A stretch of 64,000 nucleotides of DNA from Symbiodinium kawagutii (taxonomy: Eukaryota > Sar > Dinophyceae > Suessiales > Symbiodiniaceae), in assembly GCA_009767595.1 (NCBI GenBank), contig VSDK01024160.1, forward strand, positions 883,458 through 947,457, read 5' to 3'. Under the pieces are notes generated by a model. The model saw only the letters and a list, made by a program, of their open reading frames with translations. It was not told the DNA's origin and did not search any database. How positions within the stretch are numbered: the first letter of the stretch is position 1; each line of letters opens with the position of its first letter. Below are positions 34,142 through 43,261 of the stretch, piece by piece. A program made the translations under genes and the position numbers.

Positions 34142-34794
34142 GAGATCCCCAGTTGTAGGGCGTGTGGACGCAGCTTGGAAAACATTCAGGCGTTGAGCTC
34201 GCACCAAGGTCTCCACACCATGACCCGCACAATAAGTCCGACCATACAAGGAACAAATTGCACTGTACGTACAGAGTAGAGACAGAGTACTTGGTTTGGC
34301 AGGAGATTTTAATATACCATGCTATGCCATAGGCTTTATATCATGAAGCTGTGCATTCCAAGTACTGCGCCGCAAATGGGTTCGGTTCTTCATGCTGGCT
34401 TCCCAGCCATTCATGGTGGATGATGTACTGCTTGATTGATGCAAAGCCATCAGTCGTGGGACCATACCATTTGTATCCATTTCTGGTGGTGCCAAGTCGC
34501 CAAGAGTGGTAATGACAGATCCACAATCACGAACTGTCCCCAGTTTTCACATCAACAACCTCTGTTTGCCCACCGCTCCAGGAGATGTTTGATCACATTG
34601 TAGGGATCTCATGAGGCCCTTACTTGGTTGTGCATGCCCACGGCTTGTGACTTGCTGCATTCACCATGGTTTTAGCGTTTGGTTCACCCACCTTGCGGTC
34701 ATCTACCATGACTATACAAGTGATAGCCCATAAAACTGGGGCCGATGTGAACCCCCAAGGGCCACCCTACCCGTGTGCTCCGGGCGTTTTTCAG

Positions 34795-34876
34795 GTATGT
34801 GCTCTACGAGGAGATGTCACTGAGTCACCTGCGGCAAGTTTGCAAGGAGAAGGACCTGCAATTTAAAGGCGCTTCA
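34795..34876 (+). CDS. SAP-module exon 6
   Basis: Acceptor TTTTTCAG|G and donor TCA|GTCACAG. Encodes MSLSHLRQVCKEKDLQFKG, the first helix and loop of a SAP motif whose second helix is in the next exon. Confidence 0.68.
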
Positions 34877-35021
34877 GTCACAGCTGTTTGCTATGCCAGG
34901 TTGTGCTGCGTTTTTTTCTCGAGACATTTGGGGGAGTATATGGGATTATGATCATGCACCGGGAATCTGAAACCAAGCAGTCAAACTTCAAATTTCATTC
35001 TCAACCAGAACCACTCACGAG

Positions 35022-35234
35022 CGGATCCTGTCGAAAGGTGAGCATCGCCGAGCAGATTTGCTGAAGCTGCTGGTGGCAGAAAGCTGGCGACCTTACGACA
35101 TTCCTGTCGCGAAGTTGCCCAACCTCCTCATTGCACAAGGCCACGGCGAGAGCTGCGAAGATGACGTCGGATGTCATCCATGGCTGCCGAACAGGAGGAT
35201 TAGCAAGGCTGAAGATGGGCCAACGATTGAATGA
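35022..35234 (+). CDS. SAP-module exon 7
   Basis: Acceptor CACGAG|CGG, phase 0. Begins with the second helix completing the previous module (GEHRRADLLKLLVAE) and continues as DIPVAKLPNLLIAQ. The frame is open to TGA 35234, but a GC donor after CAAG (about 35141) would leave the single G needed by the next exon. Confidence 0.6.
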   Translation, partial: RILSKGEHRRADLLKLLVAESWRPYDIPVAKLPNLLIAQGHGESCEDDVGCHPWLPNRRISKAEDGPTIE

Positions 35235-35504
35235 ACCATAGTACTTAACCTTCCATCATGAGCGTCTCAATGACCATCCTGAACGACCTCTAACCCTCAC
35301 CAACCATCACGAACCACCCTTGACAGTAAGTTGCCACAGCCATCAACCAACGATTCACAGCCCTTAAACCACCCTTCACCTCACTCTTAAAACCACGATC
35401 TAAACATCCCAAACCATCAAATCCATCACCTTCACCAGGCACGGACCGTGGACCACCTCCCATTGAAGCGCCTGGCTGCCACCGGCCACGTGCCTCGGTC
35501 CCAG

Positions 35505-35665
35505 GTCTCCTGGACCAAGTCCAAGGCTTTGCCCAGAAAGACGAGGCCCAGCTGCGCCTGAAGCTGCGACGCTGTCAGCTGCCCTTGGAGAAGCGGCCCA
35601 GCGCCACCAAGATGCTGAGCCGACTGCGGAGGCCCGGGGGGTGGCACCAGGGGGGTGGCACCAGG
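35505..35665 (+). CDS. SAP-module exon 8
   Basis: Acceptor GTCCCAG|GT. Encodes QKDEAQLRLKLRRCQLPLEK then SATKMLSRLRR. The 3' end runs into a GGGGTGGCACCAG tandem that adds Gly/Trp/His residues. A phase-0 donor AGG|GTGGGT within the tandem is likely. Confidence 0.6.
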
Positions 35666-36168
35666 GTGGGTGCACCAAGGGCACCAGGGTGGCTCAGCGG
35701 CCCGGGGAGCACGCTTTGGATGGGCTGGACCGGCCGTCATCTAAGCTGGCCAGGAAGTGTGCAGATGCTTAGCCAACATCGAAGGTTACTAAGCCATGGG
35801 TGGGTAGCCTTTCTCAATTTGTTTTGGGGTATGGATGCTTTCCACATCTTTCCAAGCATTGCAACTAGTTTCAAACAAAAGTTGGACACTGCTCAACTGT
35901 ACACTTAAGAAATCTTCATGCATGCGATGGGGTTAAGCAATAGCATCCATCCCGTCCCCAATTTTTTTGTGTGATCTCGACATTCAACAATTAGAACATC
36001 AATCTCGCCTATGCTCATTCCAGGACAAATTCCGCGTGATGCCAGCTTGTTGGATTGTTTCCCTATACCAATGGATTCTGGGAAGTCATTTCATCTAGGA
36101 TGATCGGCCATCGCGCCCCCGCATTCTCACGCAGCTGGGTCGGGGCAAGGCACTTGGTGTGGGCACAG

Positions 36169-36239
36169 ATGGGCGTGGAGGACCTGGAGGAGGAATGTCG
36201 CAGTCGGGATCTGCACTGGGCTGAGCTCAGTACTTTGAG
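36169..36239 (+). CDS. SAP-module exon 9
   Basis: Acceptor GGGCACAG|ATG. Encodes MGVEDLEEECRSRDLHWAE, the first half of a SAP motif. Either a GC donor at GCTGA|GCTC or a GT donor at 36240 ends it. The frame stays open to 36354. Confidence 0.6.
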
Positions 36240-36359
36240 ACCCCGGACGGTGGGTGCAAGCAGCTCCCACAAGAAAGAGCTGTTGCAACTTGGACACTGC
36301 GGTGCCACCGTGATGGCACAAGTTCACAAGTTGGGTCATGAGTTTTGTTGTTAAGTTGC

Positions 36360-37055
36360 GCGCATGGTTCAAAGTAACAACACGACTTTCCCTGCAAGTC
36401 CGAAGACGCAGTAAAACTAAGCGTTTTGCAAAAGAAGCAGTAAAACTCGCACTTGTGTTTAACGGGAGCTCAACCTGTTTTCTCACGATTCTTCAAATTT
36501 CCGAACAACACTGGCATTTGGCACGTTGGCACACTTAACTCGGGCCTGGATCCCTGCTCACAAACTTCTTGGAATCCATTGATTTGATAACAAAAACCTG
36601 TATGAAACCAATAATTTCAGTATGTTGGTCCCCTCTCAAATTGATGGGTTTGGGAGATTCACGCTAGACTCACGCTCCATTCACGGTTTTTGGCAGTCTT
36701 TTGCAGTTTTAGGCAGTCTTATACACCGACATTCACGCTAGATTCACGGGAGATTCACGTTTCCATTTTTCCACTGGATTTCAAAAGATATAACTACATT
36801 CCATACGAAATGTCGGGCTGATATGGGCTGATTACCAGCTGGAGCCACCAAATTTTCCGAGCAAATTGTGAGAAAAAAAAGCTGGGAACAGGAGGTAAGA
36901 GAAATGATGAATTGTGACCGAAGTAAAACATGGTTCTATTAAAGTAAATAGTAGTCTTTTACACCGATTCCAAAAGACGCAGTAAAACTCGATCTTTGAC
37001 TTGGAGGGTTAACGTCATTTCACCACCAGGAACCAAAACAACGGTGCCCTTGCGC
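36360..37055. other. Intron with dispersed short motifs
   Basis: No exon seen. GACGCAGTAAAACT occurs at about 36403 and 36975, with a related GAAGCAGTAAAACT at about 36434. TTCACG is repeated many times in 36655-36760. Confidence 0.5.
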
Positions 37056-37059
37056 CCAG

Positions 37060-37189
37060 GCAACTGTTGCACGACTGGCTGTCGGTGGAAATGCTGGAAG
37101 GGAAGGGCATCTCTGTGAAACTGCTGGGTCGAGAGGCCGCTTTGGCCATCTTCATGGAGGTGGAGCGACCCTTGGCTGCGCGCCCCGGG
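37060..37189 (+). CDS. SAP-module exon 10
   Basis: Acceptor GCGCCCAG|G. Encodes LSVEMLEGKGISVKLLGREA then ALAIFMEV. Two phase-0 GT donors are possible (37160 or 37190); either joins exon 11 in frame. Confidence 0.68.
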
Positions 37190-37852
37190 GTCACCACAGG
37201 GCCAGCATGGGAAGGTGATCAGGAGTGCAGTGGCAAAAGCCAGGACAGGAGCAAGCATGAAATCAGGATGTAGTTTGAGGTGATTTTGTGTGCTTATGTG
37301 TGAACAATCAATTTTTTGGGAGAAGGAAGGACATCCCAATTAAGGACAGTGGTTTGCTTTTCCCTTCCGTTCAAAACAATTAAGTTCTAGTTGGTAAGCC
37401 AACGAGAGATTTGCGTGCCTGATCCAATGAGATGTGTTTTGCCTGATCCAATTTGTTCTACTTGCAAAGGTGTCAACCATTTGAATCAGAGGCACTCAAC
37501 GAGATATTGCAAATATAGCGTCCAAGGCGCGCTTGGCATCAATAGAATGATTGACGGCTGAAGGTCACCACTCAATTCAAGGAAAGCAAGACATGAAGAT
37601 AAAATTGAGTTAAAATCACCATTTGGTTAATTTTTTTTTCAACCCATATGAAGTCAACATAGGTCAACAGTACCTCTCTCCCGAAGACATCACAACCACA
37701 ATCAGGGTGGTTTGAAAGATCAAACTGCATCAGCTGCGTTGCAGTTGGGGCCGTCTTAAGCCATGGTTGGTTGACCCAGTAGTGGGTTACCAAAGAGCAC
37801 AACCATGGACATACAGAACGACCCGTCCTCCCGACTCCCATGAGGATTTGAG

Positions 37853-37951
37853 TCTATGCCACGGGGGTTGTTGGAGGAGGAGTACGCCATGCTAGGCATG
37901 CCCAGCGAGCCGAGCTTGGAGGACAGCGAGTTGATCAGCAGACTGAAGCAG
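37853..37951 (+). CDS. SAP-module exon 11
   Basis: 33 codons, phase 0 at both ends (TTTGAG|TCT … CAG|GTGACT). Encodes LLEEEYAMLGMPSEPSLEDS then ELISRLKQ. Similar in sequence to exon 15 (LGLPKEPGVDRAAMISRLK), which points to exon duplication. Confidence 0.7.
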
Positions 37952-38540
37952 GTGACTTGTTGGATGCAGCCCCGAAACTGAGCCGATACACTAGCTGGGA
38001 TTGCAAACGTGTTTCAACGTGCTTCAGGCAGAGTTATATGTGGTTCAATCTGTTTAATCATGTGCGATGATCGGCTACGGCCCTCAATGCTTCTTGGGGG
38101 CAGTCGCTTTGCGAGGCTATCAATGGGAGGGTTGATTCTGCAGTTGTCGCTGTGACAGGCAATGCCATCAATAAATCATAAGGGATGTAGCCAGCAGTGG
38201 ATTAGGGGCTCCTAACCCAGCTGAGCAGGTCTACATGCAGTCGGAATGCTACAATTAGCGACCCTACCAACCTCCAACGGCATAAGCAAACAACCAACTA
38301 ACAACTTCAACTATAGAAGCAAATTGTTGTTTGCATACCTAACTTCAACTATAGTAACAGCTTCAACTATATCTACTTTCAACTTCTAAACGGCATACAC
38401 AACTAACACTGTGACTAAGTAAGCCAGCAACTTTAAGTATTTTTATTTGACTAACTCCACTACAAGTAACTAAATTCCAACAACTTCTGAAGTTTAAACA
38501 TTGTTCGGTCGCCTGGGCTCAGGTGCTCATTTGGTCGCAG

Positions 38541-38588
38541 ATTTCCGTGGAACAGCTGCAGGAAGAGTGCCACAAACGACAGTTGCAG
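38541..38588 (+). CDS. SAP-module exon 12 (48 nt)
   Basis: A 16-codon exon, phase 0-0, with clear GTCGCAG| acceptor and CAG|GTGAGG donor. Encodes ISVEQLQEECHKRQLQ, the first SAP helix and loop; exon 13 supplies the second helix. Confidence 0.7.
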
Positions 38589-39681
38589 GTGAGGGTGGGA
38601 TGGGTTTGTGCGTAGCCGTGGTGGTACTACCCGTTCGACCAAACAGCCTTAGGCCTAAGGGCCATTATTGATAGGGAAACTGCAATAAACTGCCAAAGGA
38701 TCATGATTAATGTGGGAAATCCTTAGCATCAACCAAGTTTTGGGGGTACTACTCATAGCTGAGGTCATGAATAATAATCAATAAGCCAGCAATAACAAAC
38801 AGATTAATATCACAACCGACATAAGATGTTTAAGAAAAGCAATATGTCCCCAACAATGGCTGAATAGCTCATTAGTGTTTTGATGTGTTTTGATAATTTT
38901 CCAACCGATTACTTACCGACGACATTGAACATAGAGAAAGTGCAACAAGAGGGGTCCCATGCCGGGGCGGGGTACCTTACTGCAAAGTAATTTTCCGATC
39001 GTTTGGAGGTACCACTGTGTAATTGTTGAATTGGGGATGTTCTAACACCGTTGTAAGCGGCGGTACGTGTGGTTAAACACTCTAGAAGGGAAACAAAACA
39101 TTTTGGGTTGCCGAACTGTCGCGTTGAGAGCATTGGGACGATAACAGAAACAGCCTTCCTTTTGTAAATACCTTTTCGCATTTGGGTTTTTGGCAGTGAC
39201 AGCTCCTACGATGAAGCCTTGTAGAACTCTTTTCAAGGAGGCCCTTCAAAGTGATGGATACCGCCTACCATCCAATACATGCAGTAGGCACGTGCCGGGC
39301 AATTGCAAAAAACATACGAACGCTTACCCTCCCAAAGAAATACCACGGTCATTTTCGTGATGGTTGATGTAATGAAAGGCCTCATGTTTGGTGATGATCA
39401 AACCCATTGATGGAAATAGACCTTTGTTATCCTTTATGCGCAATCATCCCTGCTTTCACCAGTACTGTAATGCATTTTCCATGGATGGTTGGCCATCGCC
39501 CTGTCAAAGAATCATGCCCCTTACATTCCTTTGATCTATTTCAACGGAAAGCCAGGATCAGCCAATAATGGTGGATGACCCAGCGGGAGTGAGGCCAGCA
39601 GTTGGTTAACCCTACGTACCATCAAGCGCCAAAACCAATCATCCCAAGTGGTCAAACCATGAATCACCTTTGTATCAATGA

Positions 39682-39742
39682 CGGATGAACCATGGATGAA
39701 CCATGGTTGGACCATGGATGAACCATGGATGAACCATGGCTT
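39682..39742. repeat. Tandem repeat of ATGAACCATGG
   Basis: Five or so near-identical 11-bp units in the intron 60 bp upstream of exon 13. Confidence 0.85.
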
Positions 39743-39803
39743 TCGCTGGTTCCAGGACTGACTTGTATCACCCACGGCATTTCCCCACGGCTGAACTCGT
39801 CAG

Positions 39804-39878
39804 GTGCAGCACCTGGCGAAGCTCTGCGACGAGGAAAAGCGACAGATTCTGCTGGACAAGCTGATCATGAGCATGGGA
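39804..39878 (+). CDS. SAP-module exon 13
   Basis: Acceptor CTCGTCAG|GTG, phase 0. Encodes VQHLAKLCDEEKRQILLDKL and IMSMG. Joined to exon 12 it completes one SAP-like module. GT donor at 39879. A later donor (39892) is possible. Confidence 0.65.
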
Positions 39879-39979
39879 GTGCCCCGGGCTGGTGGGAGGG
39901 GTGCTCCCGAGGGGTGGAAGGGGGGGAGGGGTCCATTGATGGTTGACCTGCCCCGTGCTTGGTATGGATGTTTTAGTAT

Positions 39980-42100
39980 GTTTTAGTGATGGTGAATTGA
40001 TGGTTAAGTATAGTTGATGGTTAAGTAGTTCATGGTTGGTGGTTGATAGTAAGGGCTGTTAATTTTTGACGGTCGTTGATGAGTTGTTAAAGCATGGCTT
40101 GGTGGATGATGGGGAAAATATATGAGAGTTAAGCAGTGGGTTATATAATGATGGTCAACAACCAACGATGGGGGATGATAAGGAGCAAGAATCGGAGATG
40201 CAACGGCTAAAAGCGGCTACTGATGCTTGATGATTGTTCATGCCGGTTGGCATTATGATTCACTATATTCAAAGATGGTTATGATGGCTGATAACAGAAA
40301 ACATTGGTTGACAAGATGCTAATCAGCACGGCCGTGATTGAATCATGCTTGGCTGATACTGGTTCATTACAGGTCAATTATGGTAAATTGATGGTTCAAC
40401 AGATGGTTAATCATGGTTGAAGGTGACAACTGCTATTGCTGAACCATTGGAAGCGATGGGAAAGGACCGGTCGCCCTGACATCCCATGGGCAAGTTGCGA
40501 CTCCAGTCGACTTTATTTTTTCAATGGTCACACCGGAAAATCATGTGTTTGCAGGGTGCAACGTTTGCATAGTTGTCTATCTTTCATTCGATGTATGGCC
40601 ATTGAAAAATTGTTAAAAAATATGCCTGCCACCAATATGCGACTTGTGTTTTTGTATATTCTCTTCCAAGCTGAGGCCAAGACGCCATAGCACATCCCCA
40701 TTTGTCACCCTGGGGTGGTTCATTCATCTTGTTTGTGTGTGTGTGTGTGTTCATGTTCATTGGGGCTCCTAAGTATTTAATTAATTCCTGACTTTTGCCG
40801 GAATGATTTTGCACAACTTGGGCCCTACGAAGCTGTGACTGGTGCCCCCTGGCGCAGCCAAAGAATCATCGATTCCCGGGGTAGCCTGACACAAATAACA
40901 CCCCAACTTTGATTTTACAGACATCTCACAAAACCTATGCATTTTGTCCTCAAAATATCAAAATTGTGCGCATATGTGCAATAGACATGCACATGTTTGC
41001 ATCCATGCTTTGAGATATGGGAGATACACTTGTTAATCAATCAGCCCGGTAAACTTACAGCTACAGGTCATTGACGGTACAACTGGCAGATGAATCCACG
41101 GTCATTTGCTACTACTGCTTTTGTCTTGTTGGTCATTGATCCATGTTATTACCCTTTGGATCCCCCTTGGAATTTCCTCTAGGATATCGGTGAGGTCCAG
41201 TGCATGAGGAAATGATCATTTCTTTTTGGGGTGGATGCTGTTAGATCACTGTTTTGGAGATGCTGTGTGTTGGCTGGAGTCAGGGGTGCGGATTTTGTAG
41301 AGCAGTCAACGGCTTCGATTCTGTAGTGAAGGGTAGTTGGAAAGCATATTGTTTATGGATGCCAGGGGCTTCGACTTTGTACAGATGATATTCAGCTACT
41401 TTCAACTCTTTGGTTCTTTGAATTTGTAGAGTTTCAAATTATATCAACTTTACCTGGATATGTTGATTATGATTGAGAGATATTGAGAGTGTATTTTGCT
41501 GTTTGCATGGGCTTCTGATGGATTTTGTCCCTGGGTTTGCATGGGCTTCCTGAGTTGAAATATTTGGATGTAACAAAGGCCCATGCCATGAGGAGCATGG
41601 GACTCAAGCCAAAGGTTTGGATTGTGTAGTCAGATTTCATGTCTACAGTTTTGAGGTTGCCTGTTAGATTTGCAGGTCCAAAAAGCCTGTTAAGGAAAAT
41701 GACTGCACGGATTTTAGTTTGTCCTTCCAATTTTGTAGTCTGGTGTGTTCTTGACTGGTGTGATTGGTGCCTCGATTCTGTAAAGAGTTTTTTCCAGGTG
41801 CTTTGATTCTGTAGGGGGTTGAACTAAGAAATTGGGGCCCTTGACTGTTTCCCTTAATTCACAGGAGGATCCCTTTGGTACAGTCACCTGGCAATGGAAA
41901 ATCTACCATAGCCTGTCTCCCCGGTTTCTTATGAAAAATGACAGTCCATTTTCCAGGTGAATTCGCATGAGAGGGTTGGCAACCATTTTGAATTCATAGC
42001 TGGTATCCAGAAGGTGAGCATGATTCACTTCGTACCGTTGGATCCCCCATATGGTAGTAACCATCCACCTCAACTATGATAGCAATTTGTTGATTAACAA
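39980..42100. other. Intron before the retrotransposon
   Basis: Contains a GGTTAATGG-type tract (39980-40430), a TG microsatellite (40733-40751), repeated 'TCGATTCTGTAG'-type phrases at 41270-41820 and a family D element (41881-41980). No exon found. Confidence 0.5.
41881..41980. repeat. Inverted-repeat element, family D, copy 5
   Basis: CACCTGGCAATGGAAAATCT at the left, GTCCATTTTCCAGGTGAATT at the right, ending GAGAGGGTT. Confidence 0.55.
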
Positions 42101-42108
42101 CTAGTAGG

Positions 42109-42123
42109 ATAGGCAACTATTTC
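42109..42123. repeat. Target-site duplication, 5' copy
   Basis: ATAGGCAACTATTTC, repeated exactly after the poly-A tail at 46789-46803. Defines the retrotransposon insertion. Confidence 0.9.
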
Positions 42124-42143
42124 CGTAGCCATTTTGGCTCAAG
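42122..42143 (+). other. Relict dinoflagellate spliced leader
   Basis: 22 nt starting TCCGTAGCC and ending TTTTGGCTCAAG, identical to the dinoflagellate spliced-leader consensus (D-CCGUAGCC…). It lies exactly at the element's 5' boundary and overlaps the target-site duplication by two bases (TC). Shows that the inserted copy was made from a mature trans-spliced mRNA. Confidence 0.93.
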
Positions 42144-42158
42144 TAATTACGGCTCAAA
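42144..42158 (+). other. Possible decayed second spliced leader
   Basis: The 15 nt directly after the leader (TAATTACGGCTCAAA) match the last 15 nt of the leader (CCATTTTGGCTCAAG) at 10 positions, including GGCTCAA. Re-splicing at the internal AG of an older relict would leave exactly this arrangement. Confidence 0.45.
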
Positions 42159-42235
42159 ACACAAGCCACAGCAAAGGGCTGCCAGATCTTAGGCACACAG
42201 GAGTCGTCGTGCCTAAGTTCCCTCCTGTCGCGGGC

Positions 42236-43261
42236 ATGGCCATGATTCCCATTCCTTCTGGGCCCATTGACCTAGACGAGGTGGAGGAGGAGGGATCCCC
42301 TTCTAAGCGCCCCAAGAGCAATCAAGTGGCCCTGAGCTCCACAATGTCCCCTGACCAACTCGTCTCCCTCATCCAAACCTCCATCACCACTTCCTTGGCA
42401 GGAGCCCTGGACCCATTGAACCGAAAAGTCAGCACTCTGACCCAACAGAACTCTGCCCAACAAGACCAACTGAACAGGGTCGAATTGGCACTCACTGGGC
42501 AGAAGGCTACCATTGATGATCTCCAAACCACCCACAGCAAAAGGTTGGACCACCTGCAGGGAGAAATCACCCAAATTCAAAAGGCCCTCGCCTCTCCACT
42601 TGCCAACCGGGAACCGTCCAACTCTCCCACTAGTGGATCCCATACAGAAGCGTCCATGGACATCGTTCTGGGTGGCTGGGAGGATGGGGCCACCAGAGAA
42701 TGGGTCGACATCAACATCGGCAAGCTCCTCAAAGAAGCTGGGGTCAGCGATGCCATTGCTCAAGTCAAACTGTTCGGCAAGCGCCCCAATTATGCCAAGC
42801 TAGTGCTGAACCTGGCGGAATTCCAGACAACACAGCAAAAGAGGGAACGCCAGAAGGAAGTCCTCAACGACCTTCGAGCCGTTCAGTGGCGAGTGGCTGA
42901 CAAGCCCATTTGGATCACAGCCGACAAAACCCCGAAACAACGCCAGATCGCCAAAGCAATAGCAAAGCTCAATGGCTTCTTGGTAGATTGCCTTCACATT
43001 TCACGCGATCAACTGGAGGTTGCGTCGTGGCCTGCCTGTCGCACCTTCATTGGCCAACACCGGATCACTGGACTTAGCCCTGACTCTCACTTAGGTGTGG
43101 CCCCCAGCTGTGCCGCCTCTGATCTTCGCTGGCTTGTCCGTGATGCCAACACTTCGGTTCTTGCTTGGGTGGATTTAGCCTCTCTCTCTGTCAGTCTTGG
43201 CCTCGACAAAGCGTCTGTCTCTCAGAAGTGGCTGGGCCATTTTGGCCCTGCGCTTGCATGA
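42236..43261 (+). CDS. Retrotransposon ORF1 protein
   Basis: The first ATG is at 42236; the frame is open without ATG back through the leader. About 341 residues: an acidic N-terminus with a basic patch (PSKRPKSNQ), a coiled-coil region (roughly residues 50-115 of this start, e.g. LNRKVSTLTQQNSAQQDQLN), a Ser/Thr linker, then a globular C-terminal half with a basic segment (TQQKRERQKEVLNDLRAVQW) and GFLVDCLHISRDQLEVASWP. The layout matches L1-type ORF1 proteins (coiled coil, then nucleic-acid-binding domain), which coat the element RNA. No CCHC zinc knuckle. Ends at TGA 43259-43261, which overlaps an ATG (ATGA). Confidence 0.8.
   Translation: MAMIPIPSGPIDLDEVEEEGSPSKRPKSNQVALSSTMSPDQLVSLIQTSITTSLAGALDPLNRKVSTLTQQNSAQQDQLNRVELALTGQKATIDDLQTTHSKRLDHLQGEITQIQKALASPLANREPSNSPTSGSHTEASMDIVLGGWEDGATREWVDINIGKLLKEAGVSDAIAQVKLFGKRPNYAKLVLNLAEFQTTQQKRERQKEVLNDLRAVQWRVADKPIWITADKTPKQRQIAKAIAKLNGFLVDCLHISRDQLEVASWPACRTFIGQHRITGLSPDSHLGVAPSCAASDLRWLVRDANTSVLAWVDLASLSVSLGLDKASVSQKWLGHFGPALA

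Noticed and set aside
42134..42236. ORF1 start within the spliced leader (TTG codon)
   Set aside because: The leader is open in frame only by chance; the first ATG is at 42236.
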